Origin: Synergistaceae bacterium UBA6101
GTDB taxonomy: Bacteria; Synergistota; Synergistia; Synergistales; Synergistaceae
Assembly (NCBI GenBank): GCA_002428495.1
Contig: DIWR01000023.1
Location: forward strand, 85,347 to 149,346
Reading direction: 5' to 3'
Length of the DNA: 64,000 nucleotides
Positions 27,409 through 36,071 of the stretch are shown here, in pieces (within the stretch, counting starts at the first letter, position 1; each line of letters opens with the position of its first letter). The position numbers and the translations under genes were made by a program. The notes beneath the pieces are model-generated. The model worked only from the letters and a program-made list of their open reading frames with translations. It had not been told where the DNA came from and searched no databases.

Positions 27409-30279
27409 ATGGATCTGAAAAAAATATTTGAAAGCTTATATGGGAATACTCGTAAAGAGTGGACTGATGGCTCAGGAGACAACGAAAGCGGATGGGATGA
27501 CGAAAGACCAAAGATCCCAAATATAAGGATGCCCAAGATATCAAAGATATGGTTCATACTGGGCGGTATTTTTATACTGTTTACAGTCATACTGCCGGGG
27601 CTTGCTGTTTTTCTTACAGACCTTTACTGGTTTGAATCCTACGGTTTTGAATCTGTTTTCTGGAGAAGGTTCACAGCAAGGTGGGAGCTCTTTTTCATTG
27701 CTATTGTCCCAGCCTTTTTGATCTACTGGTCCAACTGGAATTCGGCATGGAAAAACGGACTAAGGCTAATGAACGACGCATCTGGGCAAGACGTGAAATT
27801 CACTGCATCAAAATGGGTAATAATAGTTGTTGCCGGTCTTCTGGCAGTAGTCAACGCACTAAACGCAATGGGTTCATGGGGAACATTCCTCGAATTCATG
27901 AATCAGACCCCCTTCGGGGAATCTGACCCATTATTTGGCCTTGATCTGGGTTTTTATGTCTTCACACTTCCGTTCATAAAGTATATCCAGACCTGGCTCC
28001 AGGGTTTATTGGTCGTAACCCTTTTGGGTACTTTTGTTTCATACTTCATGACGCGCTCGCTTTCCCTCGAAGGGACAAAAATTATTTCATCTCCGAGGGC
28101 GAGGCTTCACTTGTCTCTTCTGGGCTCGCTTTTCCTCCTTGTTTGGGGAGCAGGGTACTGGCTTGCCAGGTATGAACTTCTTTTTTCCCCGACAGGGGTG
28201 GTCTTCGGTGCCGGCTATACTGATGTGAACATACTGCTGCCTGCTTTCAATATCCTCACTGTTGCCGCCGTAATTGCTGCAGCACTGCTTCTTTTGAATT
28301 TCTACAAGCCGATGTGGAAAATGTCGGCTGTTCTGATCGGGGCCCTTCTTTTGCTCGGCTGGGTATCAAGCTCTTTTGTTCCGGGACTTGTACAGCAGTA
28401 CAGGGTAAAACCCAACGAGTACGAAATGGAAAAACCCTTTCTGGACTACCATCTGGATTATACGCGCAGGGCCTTTGGGCTTAATAATGTGAGGACCATA
28501 GCAATTACACCTGAGAATGAAGTCACACCGGAAGAACTGCTGGCCGATCAGGAGACAGTGAAAAATATTCGCCTATGGGATTATTCTCCGCTCCTGAGGA
28601 CTTATAAACAGCTTCAGGCAATAAGGACATATTATGATTTTGAAGATGTTTACATAGACAGATACAAACTGAACGGAGGCAACAGGCAGGTAATGCTCTC
28701 CGTAAGGGAATTGGATCTCTCCAAGCTTCAGAACCAGACATGGGTGAACATGCATCTTGAGTTTACGCATGGATACGGAGTAGTAATGAATCCTGTAAAC
28801 GAAGTATCTCCCGGAGGGCTGCCTTTCTTCTTTATGAAGGACCTTCCTCCTCGGTCAACTGTCGATATCAGACTTGACAGGCCTCAGATATATTATGGAT
28901 CAATGAAGGATTTTTATGTCCTGGTCAACACAGATGTCAAGGAATTTGACTACCCGATGGGGGACTCTAACGTCAGAAGCACTTATGAAGGCGAGGGCGG
29001 GGTAGAGATAGGGTCTTTCTGGAAAAGACTGCTCTTTACACTCAGGTTCAGGGATACTGAGATACTCTTTACAGGCGCGCTGAGGCCTGAGAGCAGAGTA
29101 CTTTACAACAGGAATGTCCGTGAAGCACTGAAAGAGATAGCGCCTTTCCTGATCTTTGACCAGGATACATATCCTGTAATATTTGGCGGCCGAATAATTT
29201 GGGTCCAGGATGCCTTTACGTGGACTAACAGGTATCCATACTCAAAGCCGGTCATGACTCCGGATCCGACTCTGAGCCACTTCAATGGAGTCAATTACAT
29301 AAGGAACAGCGTTAAGGCAACGGTCGATGCCTATGACGGCAAAATGTCCTTCTATGTAGTTGATGAAAAGGATCCTTTAGTCCAGACATGGCGAAAAATA
29401 TTCCCTGCGATATTTAAACCGGCGGGTGAGATGTCTGATGAGCTTTGGAAGCATATGAGGTACCCGGAGGATTTTTTTGAGGTCCAGACTGACGTCTACA
29501 GAACATACCACATGACTGACACCAATACGTACTACAACAGGGAGGACGTATGGGAAGTCACGCCTGTGGGACGTAAGAGAAGGATCTCCCCTAACTATGT
29601 AACGATGAAGCTCTGGGGGGAAAAAGACCCTGAATTTGCGATCATTGTTCCCTACATGCCGCTCGGAAGGGACAATCTTATTGGCTGGATGGCAGGTCGG
29701 TGTGATCCCGGAAATTACGGGGAACTTCTTGTCTACCAGTTCCCAAAACAAAAACTGATTTATGGTCCTGCTCAGATAGAGGCTCTTATAAATCAGAATC
29801 CGGAGATATCCTCGCAGCTCTCGCTCTGGAGTCAAAGGGGATCGGATGTAATAATAGGCGACCTGCTGGTAGTACCTATAGGCAAATCCCTGCTTTATGT
29901 GCAGCCTCTGTATTTGAAAGCGGAAAACGGTGAACTCCCGGAATTGAAGAGAGTGATCGTTTCTACAGGAGGCAGGGTAGATTGGGATGAGACATTTGCC
30001 GGAGCTCTTGAAAAACTTATAGGCAAAAAAGCTTCAGAAAAAGGATCTGCTGTCAGGCCTGGATCAGTCGCAGAAATGGTCGGAGGAAGCGGAGCAGGTG
30101 AATTATCCGGAGATAAGTTGCCCGGAGAAAGAGATGTCCCTGCTCTTGCAAAACAGGCTCAGGAATTATACGATTCAGCTCAGGAAGCCCAGCGTCAGGG
30201 AAACTGGGCGCTTTACGGCGATAAAATAAAAGAACTTGGAAATGTCATATCGGAGCTGGAAGAGAGGTCAAAAGAATAA
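27409..30279 (+). CDS. UPF0182 family large membrane protein
   Basis: A 956-residue protein of the UPF0182 family, of unknown function. About seven transmembrane segments occupy roughly residues 45-330, and a large extracytoplasmic domain follows; recognisable family blocks are TDLYWFESYGFESVFWRR, LDYTRRAFGL, LRTYKQLQAIRTYYDFEDVYIDRY and GRCDPGNYGELLVYQFPKQ, each partial here. The C-terminal 90 residues are low-complexity then helical. A GTG two codons earlier is possible, but the ATG at 27409 has GAGGAG nine bases upstream. Its stop overlaps the start of the next membrane protein gene (TAATG), so the two are coupled. Confidence 0.88.
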   Translation: MDLKKIFESLYGNTRKEWTDGSGDNESGWDDERPKIPNIRMPKISKIWFILGGIFILFTVILPGLAVFLTDLYWFESYGFESVFWRRFTARWELFFIAIVPAFLIYWSNWNSAWKNGLRLMNDASGQDVKFTASKWVIIVVAGLLAVVNALNAMGSWGTFLEFMNQTPFGESDPLFGLDLGFYVFTLPFIKYIQTWLQGLLVVTLLGTFVSYFMTRSLSLEGTKIISSPRARLHLSLLGSLFLLVWGAGYWLARYELLFSPTGVVFGAGYTDVNILLPAFNILTVAAVIAAALLLLNFYKPMWKMSAVLIGALLLLGWVSSSFVPGLVQQYRVKPNEYEMEKPFLDYHLDYTRRAFGLNNVRTIAITPENEVTPEELLADQETVKNIRLWDYSPLLRTYKQLQAIRTYYDFEDVYIDRYKLNGGNRQVMLSVRELDLSKLQNQTWVNMHLEFTHGYGVVMNPVNEVSPGGLPFFFMKDLPPRSTVDIRLDRPQIYYGSMKDFYVLVNTDVKEFDYPMGDSNVRSTYEGEGGVEIGSFWKRLLFTLRFRDTEILFTGALRPESRVLYNRNVREALKEIAPFLIFDQDTYPVIFGGRIIWVQDAFTWTNRYPYSKPVMTPDPTLSHFNGVNYIRNSVKATVDAYDGKMSFYVVDEKDPLVQTWRKIFPAIFKPAGEMSDELWKHMRYPEDFFEVQTDVYRTYHMTDTNTYYNREDVWEVTPVGRKRRISPNYVTMKLWGEKDPEFAIIVPYMPLGRDNLIGWMAGRCDPGNYGELLVYQFPKQKLIYGPAQIEALINQNPEISSQLSLWSQRGSDVIIGDLLVVPIGKSLLYVQPLYLKAENGELPELKRVIVSTGGRVDWDETFAGALEKLIGKKASEKGSAVRPGSVAEMVGGSGAGELSGDKLPGERDVPALAKQAQELYDSAQEAQRQGNWALYGDKIKELGNVISELEERSKE

Positions 30280-30758
30280 TGTTCACAATACTTTTCGGAG
30301 CATTGGCAGTTATTGTGCTTGTAATTATGTGCTTTGGAATTTATATCTTTGCAGCTTATGTATTTTCGAGGCTGGGAGAGAAATTCAGGATAGGATCCTT
30401 CCTACGGTTTCTTATCCCTTTTTACAACATCGCACTTCTTTGCGACTGTGCGCAGGTTTCCCGCTGGTTCACTGTTGCGATAGTTGCGCCGGGGATCGTA
30501 ACTGCTGCAATGAACATAGTCAGTTTTTATGTCTTTGCTGAAGTCTTCAGCTCGGGCGCTGCACTGGTAGCTCTTGCCGCAAATGTCTACCTCTGGGGAA
30601 AGATAGCAGAAAGACTTGGTAAAAATTTCTGGCTTTGGGGGATCATCACACCTATCCTTCTCGGACTGCCAGTCCTGATAATGGCTTTTGACGGTTCCAT
30701 GCCCGTAAGGAACGGTGTATCATCAAGAAATGGGGAGACAAAATACATAGATGTCTAA
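30279..30758 (+). CDS. Small polytopic membrane protein (DUF5684-like)
   Basis: A 159-residue protein with about four hydrophobic segments. It resembles small membrane proteins annotated as DUF5684, with a basic loop (RLGEKFRIGSFLRFLIPFYN) between the first two segments; this identification is tentative and the function is unknown. Its ATG overlaps the stop of the UPF0182 gene by one base, so it is very likely made together with it and may form part of the same complex. Confidence 0.65.
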   Translation: MFTILFGALAVIVLVIMCFGIYIFAAYVFSRLGEKFRIGSFLRFLIPFYNIALLCDCAQVSRWFTVAIVAPGIVTAAMNIVSFYVFAEVFSSGAALVALAANVYLWGKIAERLGKNFWLWGIITPILLGLPVLIMAFDGSMPVRNGVSSRNGETKYIDV

Positions 30759-30823
30759 CGGCACGAAAACCTGTTACGTTTTTTCGTTCAAAGGCGTTGG
30801 GCTGTTTAAAGTTGGGAGGAGAC

Positions 30824-31121
30824 ATGTAAAAGCATTTCTTGCATACTTATCTTTAACACTATTATTTTCTCTCTATATCGGAAGTGATCGTCTCTTTGCA
30901 GCGGACAATGAAGATGTATTATCCGGCGATAACGCTCCATCTTTTGAGGCATCAAAAAGTTAATTGCCTCGTGGAGGCGAAGAGGGGAATTCTGGAAGTT
31001 TGTTGAAGAGGGAAAGGTCCCATCTGAAAAACTTGAGAGGTTATACAAGGCTGAGGATGCCGGTAAGATCCTTATTGGGTATTTCTTGATCAAAACTTAT
31101 TTTTTGAGGAGTGTTGTAAAG
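30824..31121 (+). pseudogene. Decayed small exported-protein gene (two apparent frameshifts)
   Basis: A strong Shine-Dalgarno (gggaggaga) precedes an ATG at 30824 that is followed at once by TAA. One base out of frame runs a clear signal peptide (KAFLAYLSLTLLFSLYIG, ending LFAAD) that stops at 30961-30963. After a run of five A, another frame continues in protein-like sequence (RRGEFWKFVEEGKVPSEKLE, then YKAEDAGKILIGYF). One missing base at each spot would restore a single reading frame. It may be a decaying gene, or two sequencing errors. A shorter reading from the ATG at 30751 gives 70 codons in the middle frame. I do not recognise the family. Confidence 0.4.
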
Positions 31122-31865
31122 ATGAAAGTAAAGTGGACTTTAGCTGTGTTCCTGGTATTGGCGATAACATTATTTTCTGCGCCGGTCTTTGCAGCCTCTG
31201 ACTGGGACACATTTACCGCGGAGATGGAGAAAAGAAGTAAAATAAAAGATACCGGAGCCGCTATAGTTGCTGATATGCTTGACATTGCACCTCAGGGGAC
31301 CGAGGCTGAGCTTTGGAACAAGCTTTGGGTCGGAGAGCCTCGCTGGAGGGCGGCAGCGGCTGTAGCTCTTGTCAACAGGATGTTTCCCCAGGGAGACCCG
31401 TCAAGGTGGCAGGAAGTATCAGGATTTGTTCCACAGGTCAGCGTACAGCCCAGACAGCTCTTGGCAATGGATGCCCTGTTTGTAGCCGTAGATTCGCTGA
31501 GACAGATACCCGACGGAATATGGGGCTCCGCATATCTGCTGTACCTCTTCGGTAAGTCCGGAATGGGCAAAGTTATGTTTATTGAAGAGATCCCAGAAGG
31601 AATGGATCAGGTTTTAAATGATGTGATTTCGGTCACAGGTCTTCAAGGCGACTGGAGCATAAAAAAAACCAGGGGAAGACTGCCTGTCCTGCCATTTTAC
31701 CGTGGGCATATTACCAGAGATACCGCTGATTCCAGAAACATGCAGTATCTTGACGGATACGGCTCAATAGCTTCTAACGGAAGGTACGCATGGGACAGGG
31801 ACAGGGGCTATGTATATGAAGTAATTGAAGATAGCTACGGAAGAGATGTCTGGATCAACCCGTAA
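31122..31865 (+). CDS. Exported protein of unknown function
   Basis: A 247-residue protein with a textbook signal peptide (residues 1-24, MKVKWTLAVFLVLAITLFSA to VFAAS) and a mature part that I do not recognise. The mature part has helical stretches (TEAELWNKLWVGEPRWRAAAA) and a C-terminal tyrosine- and aspartate-rich region (YAWDRDRGYVYEVIEDSYG). The ATG at 31122 has GGAG ten bases upstream; the frame is open further back into the decayed gene. By position it belongs with the UPF0182 group of envelope genes. Confidence 0.7.
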   Translation: MKVKWTLAVFLVLAITLFSAPVFAASDWDTFTAEMEKRSKIKDTGAAIVADMLDIAPQGTEAELWNKLWVGEPRWRAAAAVALVNRMFPQGDPSRWQEVSGFVPQVSVQPRQLLAMDALFVAVDSLRQIPDGIWGSAYLLYLFGKSGMGKVMFIEEIPEGMDQVLNDVISVTGLQGDWSIKKTRGRLPVLPFYRGHITRDTADSRNMQYLDGYGSIASNGRYAWDRDRGYVYEVIEDSYGRDVWINP

Positions 31866-31923
31866 GGTGCTTCTTATCTCCTGACTGTTGCAGACAAAAT
31901 AAATATTGTTTTTCTATATAAGA

Positions 31924-31954
31924 GAACGGAGCGCAGTTCCATCTGTCTCCGTTC
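31924..31954. terminator. Hairpin between convergent genes
   Basis: Perfect 8-base arms gaacggag (31924-31931) and ctccgttc (31947-31954) lie between the exported protein gene and the convergent LspA-like gene. The flanking tracts are only weakly T-rich on either strand. Confidence 0.5.
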
Positions 31955-31970
31955 CCCTTTGATATTGTCC

Positions 31971-32414
31971 CTAGTCTTTGCTTCCGATAGTTTCAAAGGC
32001 CATATCAAATATCCCTGCTATTGTTCCCAGCAGGAGATAAAGAGTTGCCGGACTGAATATTATTACGCCGCTTTCTGTCGTAAAGAAGAGAGGGTACTGA
32101 AATCCTCTTACCATTATCAGGTCGTATGCCAGGGCTGTTAATCCGGCGAGCAGAAGCATGGTCCACAATTTTGGCTTCATTCCGCCGCATTTATAAAAGA
32201 CCCAGAAAACCAGTATGACCGGAGGTATTATTATAAAAGCCCTGCTGCGTGCTGATTCGCTTGCCAAGACCTGGGTAGCCTGTGTCAGAGAGTAAGAGAG
32301 CGGGCCCAGTTCAAAACCGACGCCCTTGTTTGCAAATATTTTAGAAAACCTGTCCAGGGCGAACAATGCAAATACCCCGCAGGACCAAGTATCTCGACGA
32401 AGCTCTCTTTTCAT
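31971..32414 (-). CDS. Degenerate signal peptidase II (LspA)-like membrane protein
   Basis: A 147-residue protein with about four hydrophobic segments laid out as in lipoprotein signal peptidase II. The start ALDRFSK (D21, SK) matches the D..SK motif of LspA. GLTALAYDLI (D98) lines up with the GALGNLFDRL block that carries the first catalytic aspartate, and VIIFSPATLYLLLG lines up with the TFNLADTAICVG block that carries the second; there the Asn and the catalytic Asp are replaced (Thr at 124). The central NXGAAF motif is also missing. It is therefore probably not an active peptidase. This relationship is my own alignment by eye. A separate true lspA should exist elsewhere. Confidence 0.5.
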   Translation of the reverse strand: MKRELRRDTWSCGVFALFALDRFSKIFANKGVGFELGPLSYSLTQATQVLASESARSRAFIIIPPVILVFWVFYKCGGMKPKLWTMLLLAGLTALAYDLIMVRGFQYPLFFTTESGVIIFSPATLYLLLGTIAGIFDMAFETIGSKD

Positions 32415-32544
32415 TGTTTTCCTCCTATTTAAAATTCTTGTAAAAGAAGCTTCAACAGTATATCATCTTAATAGGTAGAGATGATCAAAACAAGAAATAT
32501 GTTCGAAAAAGTTTGTTTTATGTCGCTTATCGGGGGGTGGAAGG

Positions 32545-34281
32545 ATGGAATATGGAGAATATTATAAAAGTTTTGACCCGGAACCTTACTACAGGGAAAG
32601 AGGCTGGCTGATAGGCAGCGGAAAGGTCGGAGGGAAGGCCAAAGGTCTGAGCTTTGCTCATGAGGTCCTGAAGTCGAACGGGATGCTCAAAGAAGTCTTT
32701 CTGCCCAGATGTTCTTTCATTATAACGACTTCTGTTTTTGAAGAATTTATGGAAGAGAACAGATTATGGGACAGACTCCTGGATCTGAGGGAGCACAGCG
32801 ATGCTCCAAAGCTCCACAGGATTTGCCAGGAGGCTGAACTGCCTGCGAGTATCGATGAAGATCTGGAACGCATCCTTGATATGATCGATACTCCGATGTC
32901 TGTCCGTTCATCATCAATACTGGAAGATGATGTCAACCTTTCATTCGCAGGTAAGTACACCACAAAATTTGTTGCCAACAGCGGTGACAGGGTCTCGAGA
33001 AGAAAGGGCCTGGAAGCCGCGATCAAAGAGGTATACGCTTCCACATACAACCCCGCGGCAAGGGAGTATAAGAGAAAACACAACATACTCTGGGGAGGAG
33101 AGCGCATGGGAGTCCTTATCCAACCTATCGCTGGAAGGATGAGAGAAAATAAATACTATCCTGAGCTGGCAGGAGCGGCTTTCTCTCAGGTCTTCAGACG
33201 TCCGTCGCCCAGGATCAAAAAGGAAGATGGTGTAGCAAGGATATGCTTCGGTCTTGGTACAAGGACTGTGGACAGGTGCTTTGCACGCACTTTTTATCTT
33301 ACAAACCCCAATTTAAGGCCTGAAGGCAACAGACCAGCGGAGATAGTGTCGCACGCTCAGGAACAGTTTGACTATGTTGATGTTGAAAACAACGCCTTTA
33401 TGACGGCCTATGCATGTAATTATATTAAGATGATCACTCAGAAGCATAAAATGGCGCAGACATATTTGCAGTGGTATGATGGAAGTATGTTCCGCTGGCT
33501 GTTGGCTGACACAAGGGACATGGTCGCGCCAAGAGCCGTCTTTACTTTTGCCGAGCTTCCCCAAAAATGCCCACAGTTGTTCAAAAGGATCAAGAAACTG
33601 CTTAAGCTCTTTGAAAAGGAGTTGCAGTTGCCGTCAGATATGGAGTTTACCTACGAAAGCGCAGAGGACGAATTCACTCTTGTCCAGTTGAGGCCTCTGT
33701 CAGTTTATGATGACAGGGGAAAGGTCGAGATACCGGAAATAAGCCCTGAGAAGGTGATCCTGAGGGGGAATCGCATGGTGGCCAATGGCAGGCTGGAGAA
33801 CATCAGACATATAGTATATGTGGACCCTGAATTATATGGTAAAAAACCGGATTTTTATGATGTTGCAAGGGCGATAGGAGATATTAACGAGAAGCTGGAC
33901 AGAGAGAGGTATCTTCTTGTAGGTCCGGGGCGCTGGGGAAGTTCCAATCCTGTTCTCGGAGTCCCGGTACAGTACAACGAACTCTCAAATTCGGGCTGTC
34001 TGGTCGAACTGGGCATCCCGAGCAAGGGGATGGCGCCGGAACTGTCATACGGGACACATTTTTTTCTTGACCTTGATGGAGACAACATCCTCTATCTCCC
34101 TGTATTTGATGGAGAAAAAGGAAATATTTACAATAAGGAATGGTTTGACAGCAGGACTTGGATATCGACCAGCCATCCCGCAGTAAGACACTATCAGGGA
34201 ACATTTGACGTCCTGCTCGATGGTGACAGCGAGGTTGGGATCGTGATAGACAAAGGCGACACGGAGGTGAAGGGCAAGTGA
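32545..34281 (+). CDS. PEP synthase-like ATP-grasp protein, first of a tandem pair
   Basis: A 578-residue protein with the N-terminal ATP-grasp (PPDK_N) domain of pyruvate phosphate dikinases and PEP synthases. GGKAKG at residues 29-34, VRSSSILEDD...SFAGKY near 118-138, and the closing QLRPLS near 381 are the family blocks. What follows is not the swivelling phosphohistidine domain or the PEP barrel but about 195 residues with GPGRWGSSNPVLGVPVQYNEL (near 460, in part) and SYGTHFF (near 502). This C-terminal domain occurs in uncharacterised proteins; its role is unknown. ATP binding and phosphoryl or ligase chemistry are likely, with an unknown acceptor. The start has a strong GGTGGAAGG site. 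It overlaps the next gene by four bases. Confidence 0.82.
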   Translation: MEYGEYYKSFDPEPYYRERGWLIGSGKVGGKAKGLSFAHEVLKSNGMLKEVFLPRCSFIITTSVFEEFMEENRLWDRLLDLREHSDAPKLHRICQEAELPASIDEDLERILDMIDTPMSVRSSSILEDDVNLSFAGKYTTKFVANSGDRVSRRKGLEAAIKEVYASTYNPAAREYKRKHNILWGGERMGVLIQPIAGRMRENKYYPELAGAAFSQVFRRPSPRIKKEDGVARICFGLGTRTVDRCFARTFYLTNPNLRPEGNRPAEIVSHAQEQFDYVDVENNAFMTAYACNYIKMITQKHKMAQTYLQWYDGSMFRWLLADTRDMVAPRAVFTFAELPQKCPQLFKRIKKLLKLFEKELQLPSDMEFTYESAEDEFTLVQLRPLSVYDDRGKVEIPEISPEKVILRGNRMVANGRLENIRHIVYVDPELYGKKPDFYDVARAIGDINEKLDRERYLLVGPGRWGSSNPVLGVPVQYNELSNSGCLVELGIPSKGMAPELSYGTHFFLDLDGDNILYLPVFDGEKGNIYNKEWFDSRTWISTSHPAVRHYQGTFDVLLDGDSEVGIVIDKGDTEVKGK

Positions 34282-36020
34282 CCGATCTGGAAAGGATCAG
34301 GGAAGAGTATTTTGCATGGGACCCGCACGACGATCCGGAATTTGCGCCAATAATATTCGGTAAAGGAACAATAGGAGGAAAAGGCAGATCTCTTCTTTTT
34401 GCGCTCAGAAAACTTCGTGATTCAGGGGACCCACAGCTTTGCAACAGCAAGGTGCCTGAGTCTATCTACTTTGGGATCGATATTTTTCATCAGTTCCTTG
34501 AATCAGTGCCATCTTTGGATCTCCTGATATCACAAAATGAACCTGAGAGGCTGGAAGAGGTTTTCCTTAAGACACCGCTGCCAAAGATAGCTACCGAAGC
34601 AGTACGGAATTTCCTGTTAGATATGCATGACCCGGTGGTAATAAGAAGCAGCAGCAGATTAGAAGATTCTGACAAGCATTCATTTGCAGGCAAGTATCTT
34701 ACTACCTTCATGAGCAATGATTATCCCTCTCTGGAAGACAGGGTAAGTGTTGTAGAACGGGAAATAAGAAAGATATATGCGAGGATATATTTCCCCCAGG
34801 CTGTAAGCTACAGAAAAAAACACTGTCTTGGTGACGACGACATGGGGATCATTGTGATGAGGATGTCAGGAAGGTGGCACGGCAGATATTATTACCCGAC
34901 AATAGCGGGTGTTGGATATTCCCAGAATTTCCGACGATGGAACAAAAGGGTAAAACAAAAAGACGGTGTTCTCAGGATAGTGTTCGGGCTTGGAACGATG
35001 AGCACAAAGAGAGGTTATGCAAGAACGATCTCGCTTACCAATGTATATTTGAGACCTGACGGACAGAATCCGGAAAAAATTGCTATCCATTCGCAGGAAA
35101 GATTTCATGTCATTGACAGGGAAAACCCAAACGAGCTGACGACTCTGGACATAAAAAAAGAGTGGCCTCAGCTGATCGAACATCACCCTGATTTTGATGC
35201 ATATGCTCAGGTCTATTGCTATGATTCAGAGGGAGGATGCCTCTCCTCCCTTATGAAGACGACGAAAAAGATAGATGTCGGTTCAAAAGTCTGTCTGACA
35301 TTTGATAATTTCCCTAAGAAATATCCGAATTTTTTTGAAAGGATGAAGAAGACATTGCCGCTTTTGGAGTCTTCTATGGGGCTGCCGGCAGACATTGAAT
35401 TTGCTTATGAACCTCTTGATGACAGCTTCTGCCTGATACAGTCCCGTCCATGCTGGTGCCAGACATGTACAGAAGAGGATATGCCTGACCTTGGGGGGAA
35501 GCGCATCCTTCTTAAAGCAGACAGGATGGTCACCCCGGGAGTTATAAACGATATTCCCTTCCTTGTGTATGTAGACCACAGGATCTATTATTCAAACCCT
35601 GATTTCTTCAAGGTGGCGCGCGGTATTGGAGAGATCAACAGCAAGATGAACGGGCAGAAGTTCATTTTTGTCTCACCGGGGAGGGTAGGATCGAGCAATC
35701 CTGAGCTGGGAGTCCCAGTAAAATACGATGAACTGACTAACTGCTGCTGCATTGTTGAACTTGGTGTACCAAGGCTTGGTTTTATGCCCGAGCTCTCATA
35801 CGGGACACATTTTTTCTCTGATCTTGCCGTGGACAATGTGCTCTATATGCCGGTTTTTGAAGGAGAATCGAACAACCTGATCGACCAGGATTGGTTCAGA
35901 GAGAGAAAATGGGAAGAGGGTCCCCATACTGCGATCAGGATATACAGAGGCAGTTTCTCAGCGTACATGGACGGTGAAACTAATCAAGGAGTAATAATTG
36001 ACAACAGCTGTACTTCATAG
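34278..36020 (+). CDS. PEP synthase-like ATP-grasp protein, second of a tandem pair
   Basis: A 580-residue paralogue of the preceding gene with the same two-domain layout: GGKGRSLLFALR near residue 35, VIRSSSRLEDSDKHSFAGKY near 118, LIQSRP near 392, and the same C-terminal SPGRVGSSNPELGVPVKYDEL (in part) and SYGTHFFSDL. The ATP-grasp core is kept, but GPGRWG reads SPGRVG and the middle insert has extra cysteines (CYDSEGGC, CWCQTC, NCCCIVEL). The start is GTG inside the end of the first gene, with GAAGGG upstream. Strict coupling and equal length suggest a heteromeric partner with a separate role. The pair forms its own transcription unit, closed by a strong hairpin. Confidence 0.82.
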   Translation: MTDLERIREEYFAWDPHDDPEFAPIIFGKGTIGGKGRSLLFALRKLRDSGDPQLCNSKVPESIYFGIDIFHQFLESVPSLDLLISQNEPERLEEVFLKTPLPKIATEAVRNFLLDMHDPVVIRSSSRLEDSDKHSFAGKYLTTFMSNDYPSLEDRVSVVEREIRKIYARIYFPQAVSYRKKHCLGDDDMGIIVMRMSGRWHGRYYYPTIAGVGYSQNFRRWNKRVKQKDGVLRIVFGLGTMSTKRGYARTISLTNVYLRPDGQNPEKIAIHSQERFHVIDRENPNELTTLDIKKEWPQLIEHHPDFDAYAQVYCYDSEGGCLSSLMKTTKKIDVGSKVCLTFDNFPKKYPNFFERMKKTLPLLESSMGLPADIEFAYEPLDDSFCLIQSRPCWCQTCTEEDMPDLGGKRILLKADRMVTPGVINDIPFLVYVDHRIYYSNPDFFKVARGIGEINSKMNGQKFIFVSPGRVGSSNPELGVPVKYDELTNCCCIVELGVPRLGFMPELSYGTHFFSDLAVDNVLYMPVFEGESNNLIDQDWFRERKWEEGPHTAIRIYRGSFSAYMDGETNQGVIIDNSCTS

Positions 36021-36033
36021 GAACAATAAAACA

Positions 36034-36056
36034 GGGCGGCCCACTGGGGGCCGCCC
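36034..36056. terminator. Strong GC hairpin between convergent genes
   Basis: Perfect arms gggcggccc (36034-36042) and gggccgccc (36048-36056) around a five-base loop. A T-rich tract follows on the minus strand (tgttttatt); the plus side continues gttaaaaa. It ends the tandem ATP-grasp unit and the convergent gene. Confidence 0.85.
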
Positions 36057-36071
36057 CGTTAAAAAGGTCTC

